DNA of 64,000 nt from Marinomonas spartinae (GCF_900089775.1 NZ_FLOB01000001.1:620001-684000), one strand, 5' to 3'. Counted from the stretch's first letter, positions 27,521-37,403 are shown. The notes: generated by a model from the sequence alone, not told the origin. Numbers and translations are program-made.

Positions 27521-28402
27521 TCAGTCCGAAGCCGTTAGGAAGTTACGTGTGGAGTGGCCTGTATCAATGACAAGATCGTCATTCGAGCGATCTTTAAGTT
27601 TCACGCCAGATAGCTTCAATTGTTTGGCTTCTTTTAATAAATAAAACGCCTTGCGAGCCGCTTCCTGATAATTCAGTCCGGCAGGGCGAATGTTTGAGAT
27701 GCAATTGCGATACGCATCGGTATAGCCGACTTTGCCTCCCCAAGTAAGGTACAAGCCTAAACTGTCTGGTGAGCTTAATCCAGGACGTTCACCAATGAGT
27801 ACCAACACGCATTTAGCGTTAAGGCGCTCACAAATATCATCGCCAATGGCGACGCGGCCTTGTTCTACTAGGCATAAAGGAGCGATTGTCCAAGAAGGCG
27901 ACTGATTGCCTAATATGGAAAACAAGGCATTGAGAAAGGGCTGGGTATTTTGCTCAATGGCTAGAGAAGATAGCCCATCCACAACGGCAATTACCAGATC
28001 ATACCCCTGTGGATAACTGGCTTGGTACTCATCTAAAAGTCGGGCGGATTCATCATTCAGTCGTCGACCATAATCAGGACGCTGCAAGTAAGTCGCACGA
28101 TCCTCTGCTCGGCTGTGTAAAAACAAAGGCGCAGACTGAGGAGCCCAATCCTGTGCCATGAGTTGAGTCGCGAGTCCTTTGCTATCCAAATGGGTATGCA
28201 CCGCGTCAATTGCCTGGGCATGAGCCAATTGAAAGGCTAATAAGTGCTTTGTCGGTACGCTAATACCGGAACGTCCCAGACCCACACGGGCATCCGTAAA
28301 GGCGTTGAGTTTGTGCCATATATTCTCTGTCACCGCTTCGTTTGATTCTAGATCGGAAGGCGGCGTTGAATCCATTCGATTTTTCGCATCGTCTGTGCCC
28401 AT
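27521..28402 (-). CDS. eutC: Ethanolamine ammonia-lyase, small subunit
   Basis: 293 residues, the usual EutC length. Recognisable family stretches are TDARVGLGRSGISVPTKHLLAFQLAHAQA, YLQRPDYGRRL, VIAVVDGLSSLAIEQ, LVLIGERPGLSSPDSLGLYLT and CISNIRPAGLNY. With EutB it forms the adenosylcobalamin-dependent enzyme that converts ethanolamine to acetaldehyde and ammonia. Its ATG overlaps the eutB stop (TAATG), so translation is coupled. No shell genes, EutA reactivase or aldehyde dehydrogenase are nearby, so this is the short, non-compartment version of the pathway, probably used for nitrogen supply. Confidence 0.96.
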   Translation of the reverse strand: MGTDDAKNRMDSTPPSDLESNEAVTENIWHKLNAFTDARVGLGRSGISVPTKHLLAFQLAHAQAIDAVHTHLDSKGLATQLMAQDWAPQSAPLFLHSRAEDRATYLQRPDYGRRLNDESARLLDEYQASYPQGYDLVIAVVDGLSSLAIEQNTQPFLNALFSILGNQSPSWTIAPLCLVEQGRVAIGDDICERLNAKCVLVLIGERPGLSSPDSLGLYLTWGGKVGYTDAYRNCISNIRPAGLNYQEAARKAFYLLKEAKQLKLSGVKLKDRSNDDLVIDTGHSTRNFLTASD

Positions 28403-29820
28403 TATTGGCCTCCAATCAGACGGTTTAAGGGCTTATAAAAAGCATCGGGTAATTGCTGATTTAAAACAAACTGTTCGTTGTTCTTAAAAATCCCCATCTT
28501 GGCGAGCCAAGCATCGAACTCGGGGGCGGGTTTTAGCCCCAGTGCTCTTCGAGCATATAGGGCGTCGTGGAAGGAAGTTGTCTGGTAGTTGAGCATGATG
28601 TCGTCTGAACCAGGAATCCCCATCACGAAAGTACAGCCAGCGACGCCGAGCAACGTTAGTAAGTTGTCCATGTCGTTTTGATCGGCTTGAGCATGGTTGG
28701 TATAACACACATCACATCCCATAGGTAAGCCAAGTAGCTTGCCACAGAAGTGGTCTTCGAGCCCCGCTCGGGTAATTTCTTTGCCATCGTATAAATATTC
28801 AGGACCGATAAAACCGACAACCGTGTTAACCAGTAGCGGACTGAATTTGCGTGCCACAGCATAGGCTCGTGCCTCACAGGTCTGTTGATCCAAACCATGA
28901 TTGGCGTTGGCTGATAACGCGCTACCCTGTCCTGTTTCGAAATACATGACGTTGTTGCCGACGGTGCCCCGCTTAAGTGATAAAGCGGCCGCTTGGGCTT
29001 CAGCTAAATTGGCAAGATTAAACCCAAAACTGTCATTAGTGGCTTGTGTACCGCCAATGGATTGGAACACCAAATCCACAGGGGCGCCTTGCTCGATGCA
29101 TTCGAGGGTATTGGTGACATGGGTTAACACACAGGATTGGGTGGGAATCTCATAGTGCTGGATGACGTCGTCCATCATTTTGATTAAGCGCGTTGCTTGC
29201 TGCACATTGTCAGTCGCGGGATTAATACCGATGACGGCATCTCCGTTAGCGTATAACAGACCATCCAACATGCTCGCCGCGATACCCGTTAAATCGTCCG
29301 TCGGATGGTTTGGTTGTAAGCGAGTGGATAAATGACCAGGCAAGCCAATGGTATTGCGAAATGCCGTTTTTACATGACATTTTTTCGCCACGATAATGAG
29401 GTCTTGGTTACGCATTATTTTACTGACCGCTGCCGCCATTTCTGGTGTGACACCAGGGCGGATTTGCGTGAGCATCTCGCTAGTAGCCAAATCACTTAAT
29501 AGCCAATCCCGAAAACCACCGACCGTCAGGTGAGATATAGGAGAAAAGGCCTGTTTGTCATGCTCATCAATGATTAACCGAGTAATTTCATCGTCTTCAT
29601 AGGGAACCAAAAGTTCTTCAAGGAAAAGCTTAAGGGGGACGTCAGCTAGTGTCATCTGCGCGACAGCGCGTTCTTCAGCGTTTTGGGCGGCGACCCCTGC
29701 TAGCCGATCTCCCGAGCGAGCGGGAGTGGCTTTGGCCATTAAATCAGCAAGGTTAACAAAGCCAAAGGTGCGTTCACCAAGGGTATAGCGAAAGGAAAAC
29801 TTGGAGTCTGAATGGTTCAT
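28402..29820 (-). CDS. eutB: Ethanolamine ammonia-lyase, large subunit
   Basis: 472 residues, slightly longer than the E. coli protein. Diagnostic segments: FGFVNLADLMAKATPARSGDRLAG near the N-terminus, MRNQDLIIVAKKCHV, GLPGHLSTRLQPNHPTDD, FQSIGGTQATNDSFG, YFETGQGSALSANANHG and MGCDVCYTNHAQADQND. This is the catalytic, substrate- and B12-binding subunit of the lyase. It is first of the eutB-eutC pair and follows the permease gene by 121 bases in the same orientation, so all three probably act together. The regulator is divergently encoded beyond the permease. Confidence 0.97.
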   Translation of the reverse strand: MNHSDSKFSFRYTLGERTFGFVNLADLMAKATPARSGDRLAGVAAQNAEERAVAQMTLADVPLKLFLEELLVPYEDDEITRLIIDEHDKQAFSPISHLTVGGFRDWLLSDLATSEMLTQIRPGVTPEMAAAVSKIMRNQDLIIVAKKCHVKTAFRNTIGLPGHLSTRLQPNHPTDDLTGIAASMLDGLLYANGDAVIGINPATDNVQQATRLIKMMDDVIQHYEIPTQSCVLTHVTNTLECIEQGAPVDLVFQSIGGTQATNDSFGFNLANLAEAQAAALSLKRGTVGNNVMYFETGQGSALSANANHGLDQQTCEARAYAVARKFSPLLVNTVVGFIGPEYLYDGKEITRAGLEDHFCGKLLGLPMGCDVCYTNHAQADQNDMDNLLTLLGVAGCTFVMGIPGSDDIMLNYQTTSFHDALYARRALGLKPAPEFDAWLAKMGIFKNNEQFVLNQQLPDAFYKPLNRLIGGQ

Positions 29821-29941
29821 CAGTCAGTTACGCCTCTTATTATTTCGACGTTAAGTATAAAACGGTGACCTGTTAACGGATAAAAGGTAGTACGTTGTTG
29901 AACGTACCACCTCTATGCTGACATGCAAAGTAGTTACCAGT

Positions 29942-31318
29942 TTAGATCGAGTTGGAACCACTTAACATGACATCACCCTGCGCGTTGTCCCGTTGGTGCT
30001 TGGTAAGAGAAAAATAAATAAAACCGATGACCATAAAGCCTAAGAAAATCAGTGCAATAACAAGGTTAAACCACACCATCGCAATCAAGCAGACGACAGC
30101 TAGGGTCAACGCAATTGCTGGTACGATAGGGTACCCTGGGGCACTGAAAGTACGCTCTAGATTAGGTTCTGTTTTACGCAGCTTGAACAGGCTTAACATG
30201 CTGATGATGTACATCACAATAGCGCCAAATACCGCCATGGTAATCATGGCTGCGGTTAAACTCATACCCTGTAGGTTGATAATGCCATCACTGTAAATGG
30301 CGGCAATACCGATGATTCCACCGGCGATAGTCGCACGGTGTGGTGTTTGAAAACGCGACAATTTAGCTAGACCCGCAGGTAAATAACCGGCGCGAGCCAA
30401 GGCAAAACCTTGGCGAGAATAACCCAGGATAATGCCGTGGAATGAAGCGACAAGGCCAAACAAGCCAACCCAGACCAGCATGTGTAACCAGCCAGAATGT
30501 TCACCGACAACCATTTTCATAGCCTGTGGAAGTGGATCATTGATGCCGGATAGTGTTTTCCAATCACCCGCGCCGCCAGCCATAATCATCACGCCCATGG
30601 CCAAGAAGACTAAGGTCAGAATGCCGCTAACATAGGCTTTGGGAATGGTACGTTTGGGGTCTTTCGCTTCTTCGGCTGCCATAGCGGCCCCTTCGATCGC
30701 TAAGAAAAACCAGATGGCAAAAGGAATAGCCGCAAAAATGCCAGACATGGATCCCAAGGAGAAGGTGTTAGAACCGCTCCAGCCATTAATAACAAAGTTG
30801 CTGAAGCTAAAACCTGGGGCGACGACGCCCATAAAAACAAGCAGTTCGATGACTGCCAGTACAGTTACAATCAGTTCAAAAGTGGCGGCAATTTTAACTC
30901 CCAGAATATTTAGCCCCATAAAAATAATATAGGCTCCAACGGCCGCTGTTTTCGGGTCTAATTCAGGGAATTGAACATTTAAATAAGCGCCAATGGCCAG
31001 CGCGATGGCGGGTGGTGCAAAGACAAATTCGATTAAGGTAGCAAGCCCCGCAACTAAACCACCTTTTTCGCCAAATGCCCGTCGACTATAGGCAAACGGT
31101 CCTCCCGCATGGGGAATGGCAGTGGTTAATTCGGTAAAGCTGAAGATAAAACACGTGTACATAATGGCGACAACAACGGCGGAGACCAAAAAACCTAACG
31201 TACCGGCGACTCCCCACCCATAGCTCCAACCAAAATACTCTCCAGAGATAACGAGCCCAACGGCGATGGCCCATAAGTGTATGGTGCCTAAGGTGGGTTT
31301 TAATGTTTGTGTTGTCAT
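29942..31318 (-). CDS. eat: Ethanolamine permease (amino acid-polyamine superfamily)
   Basis: 458 residues with about twelve predicted membrane helices. The opening TLKPTLGTIHLWAIAVGLVISGEYFGWSYGW and FTELTTAIPHAGGPFAYSRRAFG are typical of the Eat-type ethanolamine permeases within the APC superfamily. The internal EGAAMAAEEAKDPKRTIPKAY loop is also an APC hallmark. It would bring ethanolamine across the inner membrane for EutBC. The gene lies upstream of eutBC on the same strand and is divergent from an AraC-type regulator across a ~290-base promoter region. Confidence 0.93.
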   Translation of the reverse strand: MTTQTLKPTLGTIHLWAIAVGLVISGEYFGWSYGWGVAGTLGFLVSAVVVAIMYTCFIFSFTELTTAIPHAGGPFAYSRRAFGEKGGLVAGLATLIEFVFAPPAIALAIGAYLNVQFPELDPKTAAVGAYIIFMGLNILGVKIAATFELIVTVLAVIELLVFMGVVAPGFSFSNFVINGWSGSNTFSLGSMSGIFAAIPFAIWFFLAIEGAAMAAEEAKDPKRTIPKAYVSGILTLVFLAMGVMIMAGGAGDWKTLSGINDPLPQAMKMVVGEHSGWLHMLVWVGLFGLVASFHGIILGYSRQGFALARAGYLPAGLAKLSRFQTPHRATIAGGIIGIAAIYSDGIINLQGMSLTAAMITMAVFGAIVMYIISMLSLFKLRKTEPNLERTFSAPGYPIVPAIALTLAVVCLIAMVWFNLVIALIFLGFMVIGFIYFSLTKHQRDNAQGDVMLSGSNSI

Positions 31319-31612
31319 TGTGACCTCTCAACCTATGTTATTCGTCCTTTACAAACTCAGTTTGTAAAGATCCTGTTCCATTTGAGGGGGAGTTGCTCCC
31401 ACTCACATAAAGTTCCGTTTACTTGAATACATGACTTATGCGACTAAAAAGCCTTCTGAGCGGCATAAGTTTTGCTGGTTACACAATAATAATTATGTCC
31501 GTCATTCTGTTAACGAATAATGGCAAAATCATAAATGTCTAATTATTTCAGTAGGTTATGGTTTAAAAGAGCGATTTTGGCAATATAAATAACCATGCTA
31601 CAGGAAGAGTAT

Positions 31613-32593
31613 ATGCTGTTTGAATCCACTTTTGCACCGAATAAGGGCGTTCCGCTTCATGTATCCGACGCATATGATGCCGACCTGCATGCCAGCAACC
31701 TCACCAATTGGCAACAAGAATACGATCAAATTAGTCGAGGACGCTTTTATGGGCGCATTATTGAGCTGCCATTAAGCGGTCTACAAGTTTTTCGCGAACA
31801 TACTAGTCAGGCACTGCAGCAGAAATGTGTGGTCTGGCCGGATTCCATTTGGTTAGGAATTCCTTTAGTGGGTCAAGAGGAAAGCCGCATTAACGGTTTG
31901 ACGATTCGGCCGGACACCATTATGTGTCGGCCCGGTGATTGTGAATTTCAGCTAACGACGCCTGAGAATTACGACCTCTATGGGTTAGTAGTGGATCGTG
32001 AGTCTTTGGTAAACATGGCAAATATTCATGGAGTTGATCTGAATTGGCGAGAACTGACCGCCTACGGACGCCTTGGCGTCCCCAATAAAACCTTGGCCGA
32101 TGTGCGTTTTTTGCTGGCTCGCTTATTATCCACTCACAATACCGCGACCCCGCCGCGTTTGCAGCACGACATTATCATGATGGCCTTGCTGGAAGTGCTG
32201 AAAGTGGAAACGCCTAAGCCCGCGAAAACGCAAAGTTATTTCCATCGAAAACGAGTGGTTGATGTGGCGCGTCAATTTTTAGATAACCATTTGGACGAGC
32301 CCGTTACCATCACGCAACTGTGTGAAGTCTGCAGCGTGAGCCGCCGAACCTTGCAGTACAGTTTTGAAAGTATTCTAGGTGTGAGTCCAATTCAATATCT
32401 ACGTGCTAGTCGGCTTAATGGTGTACGCCGTTCATTACTTCATGCAACAAGCGGACAAACCGTCAGTGATATTGCTGCTCAATGGGGCTTTTGGCATCTA
32501 AGTCAATTCGCCAAAGATTACAAACAATTGTTTGGCGAGCCGCCTTCTAAAACTCTCTCTTGCCATGTAGCTGGAGTCGTCGAGGTTTTCTAA
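31613..32593 (+). CDS. AraC-family regulator, probable activator of the ethanolamine genes
   Basis: 326 residues from ATG 31613, preceded by AGGAAG; the ATG at 31595 lacks a ribosome site. The C-terminal ~100 residues are an AraC DNA-binding domain with two helix-turn-helix units (ITQLCEVCSVSRRTLQYSFESILGVSPIQYLRASRLNGVR, then VSDIAAQWGFWHLSQFAKDYKQLFGEPPS). The N-terminal half resembles the sensing region of EutR-like proteins. It is divergent from the permease-eutBC genes, the usual arrangement for a local activator responding to ethanolamine (and B12 in EutR). Ligand identity is inferred. Confidence 0.85.
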   Translation: MLFESTFAPNKGVPLHVSDAYDADLHASNLTNWQQEYDQISRGRFYGRIIELPLSGLQVFREHTSQALQQKCVVWPDSIWLGIPLVGQEESRINGLTIRPDTIMCRPGDCEFQLTTPENYDLYGLVVDRESLVNMANIHGVDLNWRELTAYGRLGVPNKTLADVRFLLARLLSTHNTATPPRLQHDIIMMALLEVLKVETPKPAKTQSYFHRKRVVDVARQFLDNHLDEPVTITQLCEVCSVSRRTLQYSFESILGVSPIQYLRASRLNGVRRSLLHATSGQTVSDIAAQWGFWHLSQFAKDYKQLFGEPPSKTLSCHVAGVVEVF

Positions 32594-32650
32594 CCTTGAT
32601 GTTGTTAGGTCACTTCCGTCGAACATGGGATTTGTCATAAGTATATTTGC

Positions 32651-32664
32651 TATGTTATAACATA
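32651..32664. promoter_or_regulatory. 14-bp perfect palindrome, Zur-like operator candidate
   Basis: TATGTTATAACATA is a perfect palindrome containing TGTTAT / ATAACA half-sites like those of gammaproteobacterial Zur boxes, but with the central base pairs missing. It lies 77 bases before the CobW-type gene and just before a TTGACG (-35-like) at 32671. Confidence 0.45.
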
Positions 32665-32741
32665 ATTATCTTGACGTATTGAATTCCATCAAATCGTTAA
32701 TCTTAGACCTATCAATCACCTTTCTTCATGTAGGGCATTAT

Positions 32742-33959
32742 ATGAATGAACATCCAATGAGTCGCTTTACGAATAAAAAACTGCCAGTCACTGTGTTGTC
32801 TGGTTTTCTTGGAGCAGGTAAAACGACCTTACTCAACCACATTTTAACCAATCGCGAAGGTCGACGGGTTGCCGTGATTGTGAATGATATGAGTGAGATC
32901 AATATTGATGCTGCGTTGATTCGAGAAGGAGGAGCAGAGCTTTCTCGTACCGATGAAAAAATGGTTGAAATGAGCAATGGCTGCATCTGCTGTACGTTAA
33001 GGGAAGACTTGCTTATTGAGGTAGAGCGACTTGCCAAGGAAGGAAAATTTAATCAGCTGGTGATTGAATCAACCGGTATTTCAGAGCCGTTACCCGTTGC
33101 GGAAACCTTTACTTTTGAAGGGGAAGATGGCCGTTGTCTGAATGAGGTGGCACAACTGGATACCATGGTGACCGTGGTAGACGCGTTTAATTTTCTTCGT
33201 GATTATAGCTCACAAGATGATTTACAGACTCGTGGGGAATCGTTAGGGGAGGAAGACGACCGAACAGTCGTTGATCTACTCATTGAACAAATCGAGTTTT
33301 GCGATGTGATGGTCATTAATAAAGTGGATTTGGTGAGCGAAGAAGATCGAGACCGATTGATAGCGATTCTACGTAGCTTGAATCCAAGAGCGAAAATTGA
33401 AATAGCTCAGTTTGGTAAGGTGCCATTAGACCGTGTTTTAAATACAGGGCTGTTTGATTTTGAACAAGCCTCTTTAGCGCCCGCTTGGCTACAAGAAATT
33501 CGTGGTACCCATGTACCAGAAACGGAAGAATATGGCATTAGTAGCTTTGTTTACAGCGCACGTAGGCCATTCCATCCAAGCCGTTTTTATCAGCTTGTTA
33601 ACCAAGAGTGGCCGGGAGTCGTGCGTTCAAAAGGGTATTTTTGGTTAGCGTCAGATCCAACCAAAGCGGGGTCTTGGTCGCAAGCGGGAGCCGCAGCACG
33701 ACACGGCCCTGCGGGATATTGGTGGGTCTCTGTGCCAAAAGATCGCTGGCCACAGGATGAAGAGTCTGTTGCTTGGATCCATGAAAAATGGCATGACGAG
33801 GTGGGCGATGCTCGTCAGGAGTTGGTTTTAATCGGCATGGATATGGATGAAGATGCCTTGCGAGCCAACTTGGACGCTTGCTTGCTAACCGATGAAGAAA
33901 TGGCACAAGGGCCAAAAGTATGGGTGGGTTGGGAAAACCCTTTTTCAGAATGGGATTAA
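32742..33959 (+). CDS. CobW/COG0523-family GTPase, probable zinc metallochaperone
   Basis: 405 residues from ATG 32742 (AGGG seven bases upstream); a longer start at 32679 adds an unrelated stretch. The GTPase core shows Walker [12 protein letters not shown], the metal-binding CXCC motif [12 protein letters not shown], the base-recognition NKVD and the switch ESTGISEP. The C-terminal CobW_C domain ([17 protein letters not shown] to [10 protein letters not shown] and [10 protein letters not shown]) matches the ZigA/YciC/YjiA branch. Such proteins deliver zinc or another metal to client enzymes under shortage. A palindromic site resembling a Zur operator precedes it. Confidence 0.88.
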   Translation: MNEHPMSRFTNKKLPVTVLSGFLGAGKTTLLNHILTNREGRRVAVIVNDMSEINIDAALIREGGAELSRTDEKMVEMSNGCICCTLREDLLIEVERLAKEGKFNQLVIESTGISEPLPVAETFTFEGEDGRCLNEVAQLDTMVTVVDAFNFLRDYSSQDDLQTRGESLGEEDDRTVVDLLIEQIEFCDVMVINKVDLVSEEDRDRLIAILRSLNPRAKIEIAQFGKVPLDRVLNTGLFDFEQASLAPAWLQEIRGTHVPETEEYGISSFVYSARRPFHPSRFYQLVNQEWPGVVRSKGYFWLASDPTKAGSWSQAGAAARHGPAGYWWVSVPKDRWPQDEESVAWIHEKWHDEVGDARQELVLIGMDMDEDALRANLDACLLTDEEMAQGPKVWVGWENPFSEWD

Positions 33960-34140
33960 GCCTGTGGAGCACCTTATTTTTATAAGGCGTTCTTTCTAAG
34001 ACATTGAAAATACCAATGATACGCTTCCGATGTCACGGTTGGTGAACTTACAGCAGATCAAATTGTTTACTACAGCAATGTAAAGCGTGGTAAAACAGGA
34101 GAATCGCTTCAGCCTAAGAGTATTGTCATTGGAGAGCAAA

Positions 34141-34641
34141 ATGAGTGTGCAAATTCGCCCCGCTGTTATTGAGGATTTAGCGGCCTTAACCGATCTTTAT
34201 AATCACTACATTGTAAATACCCCCACTACCTTTGATATAGAGCCATACACATTGGAAAGCAGAGCCGTTTGGTTTTCTCAGTTTGACACAACGGGTCGAT
34301 ACCGATTACTGGTCGTGGAGCAGGACGATGAAGTAATTGGCTACGCTTGCAGTAGCCGATTCAAACCCAAACGCGCCTATGAAACGTCTGTGGAAGTGAG
34401 TATTTATCTTGATCCCAATACCAAAGGTCGAGGGTTGGGAACCGCGTTATACCTTGAATTATTTGAATTGTTGGAAGCAGAAGACGTGCATCGTGCGTAC
34501 GCTGGCATCACCTTACCGAATGAAGCATCACAAATTATCCATGAAAAATTTGGTTTTGAATCCGTTGGCGTCTACCGGGAAGTAGGTCGAAAGTTTGGCC
34601 AATACTGGGATGTGGAGTGGTTTGAGAAAACGATAGGTTGA
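34141..34641 (+). CDS. GNAT acetyltransferase, phosphinothricin/ArsN1-like
   Basis: 166 residues starting at ATG 34141 with GGAG seven bases upstream. N-terminal IRPAVIEDLAALTDLYNHYIVNTPTTFD is the recognisable opening of the phosphinothricin N-acetyltransferase group. The acetyl-CoA binding region VEVSIYLDPNTKGRGLGTALY and a late FGFESVGVYREVGRKFGQYWDVEWFEK complete the domain. It would acetylate the alpha-amino group of glutamate-analogue toxins such as phosphinothricin or methionine sulfoximine. Stand-alone gene between the CobW-type gene and a convergent DMT exporter. True substrate not determinable here. Confidence 0.85.
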   Translation: MSVQIRPAVIEDLAALTDLYNHYIVNTPTTFDIEPYTLESRAVWFSQFDTTGRYRLLVVEQDDEVIGYACSSRFKPKRAYETSVEVSIYLDPNTKGRGLGTALYLELFELLEAEDVHRAYAGITLPNEASQIIHEKFGFESVGVYREVGRKFGQYWDVEWFEKTIG

Positions 34642-34692
34642 GCTGGTGTGGAAAGCCTAGCCTTTTCGTGTCAGTTAGGCAAAGGTCTCTAT

Positions 34693-35652
34693 TTATTTGC
34701 TTGAATGGGGAGATGCAACATGTGTTGTTCTTTTTCGCAGTAAAAACTTGTCACCGGTTTCTGCCAAAATCACACCTGCTAGAATGCTGAGGGCACCGAT
34801 AGCACCTGATAGACCAAGCTTTTCACCCAGAATCAGCCAAGCTGTTAGGTAAGCAAATATGGGCTCTAGAGTGAATACTAAAGCGACTTTATAATCAGGT
34901 AATAATTTCTGACAGGCTGATTGTGCCCAATAGGCGTAAGCGGTCCCAAGTAAGCTTGCTATCAAAATAGTGCCTAAAACGATGGGAGAAAAAATGCATT
35001 CTTGCCAACTAAGTGGTGGATTCCCAGCTAGGTAAAACGCAGGGTTGGGGGAAACAAACGCGCTAATGGTACTGTAAACCCCCACCGCGAACAATTGAAT
35101 GATAGTAAGTGGGATGATCGGCAGAGAGACGACAAAGCGTCCCGTTAAAAGCATATGAACGGCAAACGCAAATGCACAAATAAGGACGATATAGTCCCCT
35201 TTATTAAACGCTAATTTGTCCCCGACTGTGAGTAAATAGAGACCTATCGTTGCCAGTACAATCCCTAACCAAACAAAGCGATTCGCGCGAGTTTTAAAGA
35301 GTAAAAAGCCTAATATAGGGACTAATGGTGTCGCTAGACTGGTGATAAAACCGGCATTCGATACGCTGGTGTATTTGAGCCCTTCTGTTTGTGTATAAAA
35401 GGCAATAAATAGCACAAAACCAAGCGTGGCTCCTTTGCCAAATAAAGGAAGTATTTGTGCTCTTAACACTTTCTCTTTTGAGAGTAAAAGCAAAGGGATA
35501 AGTGATAAGCCTGCTAATGTAAAACGTACTGCATTAAAGGTATTAACCGGAATAACCTTCATTGCCAAATCAATTAAAGTGAATTCAGACCCCCATACGA
35601 AGGTCACCAATATAAGTGTGATCAGCGCTGTTCGTGGGGTTTTGATGACCAT
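34693..35652 (-). CDS. EamA/DMT-family transporter
   Basis: 319 residues with about ten hydrophobic helices in two EamA repeats: the first opens ITLILVTFVWGSEFTLIDLAMKVIP, the second includes TILIASLLGTAYAYWAQSACQKLLP and VALVFTLEPIFAYLTAWLILGEKL. This pattern is that of inner-membrane drug/metabolite exporters related to YdcZ/RhaT-type proteins. The hydrophilic C-terminus is short. It is convergent with the GNAT gene and alone on its strand, so no partner points to the substrate, which could be an amino acid or other small metabolite. Confidence 0.88.
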   Translation of the reverse strand: MVIKTPRTALITLILVTFVWGSEFTLIDLAMKVIPVNTFNAVRFTLAGLSLIPLLLLSKEKVLRAQILPLFGKGATLGFVLFIAFYTQTEGLKYTSVSNAGFITSLATPLVPILGFLLFKTRANRFVWLGIVLATIGLYLLTVGDKLAFNKGDYIVLICAFAFAVHMLLTGRFVVSLPIIPLTIIQLFAVGVYSTISAFVSPNPAFYLAGNPPLSWQECIFSPIVLGTILIASLLGTAYAYWAQSACQKLLPDYKVALVFTLEPIFAYLTAWLILGEKLGLSGAIGALSILAGVILAETGDKFLLRKRTTHVASPHSSK

Positions 35653-36045
35653 AACTACCTCATTCTTCCTATCGGCTTATCAGCGTCTATGAGAATTTTC
35701 CCTAGTGAAAAACGAGGAATTATTTCAGGTGCACGCTTATCGTAGGGGGTAGCATACGATAGTTCCTTCTCGATCTATATACCTATTATTGGTAAGGCTT
35801 CTGTAGTACATAATTGTTGTGATGGTGAGAACGCAGCTTCCATCATTAGGGCCTCGAAACATAATGACAGTCAAGGTAGGGTTTTATCCTTTCAAAAAGG
35901 TGGAAGGTGGCGTCTAGATTATTCGTGCCTTTTTAGTATATGCTCAGGTCACATGCCATATTGAACGGAAGCGAATGACGATGTAGATCGATTCTTAAAA
36001 TATTTTTAAGTGTTATGAAATTAAAAATTTTTTTAAGGGTTTACT
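35653..36045. other. Intergenic region, 393 bases
   Basis: Promoter-containing gap between divergent genes. A short inverted pair (TATCGTA / TACGATA near 35739-35762) and AT-rich DNA before the ABC gene are visible. A 31-codon frame at 35822-35917 has no ribosome site and I do not call it a gene. Nothing else recognised. Confidence 0.5.
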
Positions 36046-37389
36046 ATGTCTAAAATTTTTCACTTAAGGCGAGTGGCGTCGCCGTATTTTAATCAATTTT
36101 CTGTTTTTACCTTTCTTTCTATTCTAGTGCATCAATCATTCATTGCGCTATCCGTCTATGCGTCTATAAAATTAATCCGCTCTATTAATGGATTTAAGAT
36201 AGATGAGAATAATTTCAATTTTTGGTTAGTGGTCTATGTGGTATCAATGGTTCTTCCTCATGTTGCCGCTAGTTTATCCGATGTCTTTAATCAAAAATGG
36301 ATTTGTGGCGTATTCAAGGTGTTTTGGCTCTCTTCTGTTGATCGATACAAAGCATCCACATCGCCCTTTATAAAAGGTGAACCACTTGGAGTGTTAAGCT
36401 CTCAAGGAAAAGAAATTATTTCTGACTTTATAGGTTATATTTCTTTTGGAACATCTGCTTTTCTGAATTTCTTTCTGAGTCTGATCGTTATATCGGTCTT
36501 TATTGACGCTCGTTTTATAATCAGTATCGCGATCAGCGCGATGCTTGTTGTTTTGATCAAGTACCTTGTTTCAAGAAAGCTTGAAGCATTCGCTTTGAGG
36601 GTATCCGAGTCTGGTTCAGGGCTTGTGTCTTTACTGTCGTTGACTCATGACAACACACATCATGGATCGCGGGTGAGTTACGCCTATTTTATTAAAAAAC
36701 TAAAGAATAAAATTGATGTTTATCTGGCGAGCAGAGTAAAAGAAGAAGTCTTTCAATCCTCTGTAATGCTCATTATTGCTTTTGCCTCATTGATGCCAAC
36801 GACCTTATTGGTTTTGTATATTTTGCTGAAAACAGGGGTTGGTGTTGGTATAAAATTAGCGATTGTTATTAATCTGACAAGAATCTATCAACTGCTCAAT
36901 TCTGCAACAGAGATCGTATCGATTGTTATTTCGTTTTCTTCTTTCAAAGGTCGATTAAAAATGCTCTCGTGCTTTGCTAAAGAGATTGAAAAGCCTGCTT
37001 TTAGCTTTAATGACAATGTGCGCCTATATAAAGGTGAGAAGCTTTTTGACCAAAATGAGCTTACCCCTAAAGGGTTGGGACGATTTTCTCTAAAAGGGAA
37101 AAACGGCTCGGGTAAATCCAATTTCTTGAAAGCGTTTCGCGATAAGTACGATGCTATTTATTTCAATCCTTCTTTTAAGGTCATGTACCCTTGGGAAGAG
37201 ACATCGTCTTCAAGCTTGTCCGATGGACAATACTCTAAGAAATGCATCTTATGGTTGTTATCCCATACGAAGGGGCCATTACTGCTGGATGAATGGGATG
37301 CTTTCCTTGATCAGGAAAACACCAAAACGGTCAATGCAGAAATCGAGAAAGCTGCAAAATCGAGACTGATTATGGAAGTAAGACAGTAA
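36046..37389 (+). CDS. ABC exporter-like protein with an abnormally short ATPase domain
   Basis: 447 residues. The first ~310 form an ABC exporter-type membrane domain with about six hydrophobic segments. The ATPase part is only ~115 residues: Walker A GKNGSGKS at 351-358, signature-like LSDGQ at 391-395, Walker B LLLDEWD at 412-418, and the chain ends at 447 with LIMEVRQ. Walker A lysine to signature is 35 residues instead of the usual ~95, so the helical subdomain and Q-loop region are largely missing, and no H-loop histidine is present. DEWDAFLDQENTK recalls DEWAADQDP of the PvdE/SyrD exporters. Single gene with a terminator behind it. Substrate unknown; activity may be lost or altered. 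Confidence 0.8.
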   Translation: MSKIFHLRRVASPYFNQFSVFTFLSILVHQSFIALSVYASIKLIRSINGFKIDENNFNFWLVVYVVSMVLPHVAASLSDVFNQKWICGVFKVFWLSSVDRYKASTSPFIKGEPLGVLSSQGKEIISDFIGYISFGTSAFLNFFLSLIVISVFIDARFIISIAISAMLVVLIKYLVSRKLEAFALRVSESGSGLVSLLSLTHDNTHHGSRVSYAYFIKKLKNKIDVYLASRVKEEVFQSSVMLIIAFASLMPTTLLVLYILLKTGVGVGIKLAIVINLTRIYQLLNSATEIVSIVISFSSFKGRLKMLSCFAKEIEKPAFSFNDNVRLYKGEKLFDQNELTPKGLGRFSLKGKNGSGKSNFLKAFRDKYDAIYFNPSFKVMYPWEETSSSSLSDGQYSKKCILWLLSHTKGPLLLDEWDAFLDQENTKTVNAEIEKAAKSRLIMEVRQ

Positions 37390-37403
37390 AACTTTTTCGC
37401 TAG

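Noticed and set aside
35822-35917. 31-codon peptide before the short ABC protein, as a possible exported substrate
   Set aside because: No ribosome site, no leader-type double-glycine cleavage motif placed correctly, and no homologue known to me.
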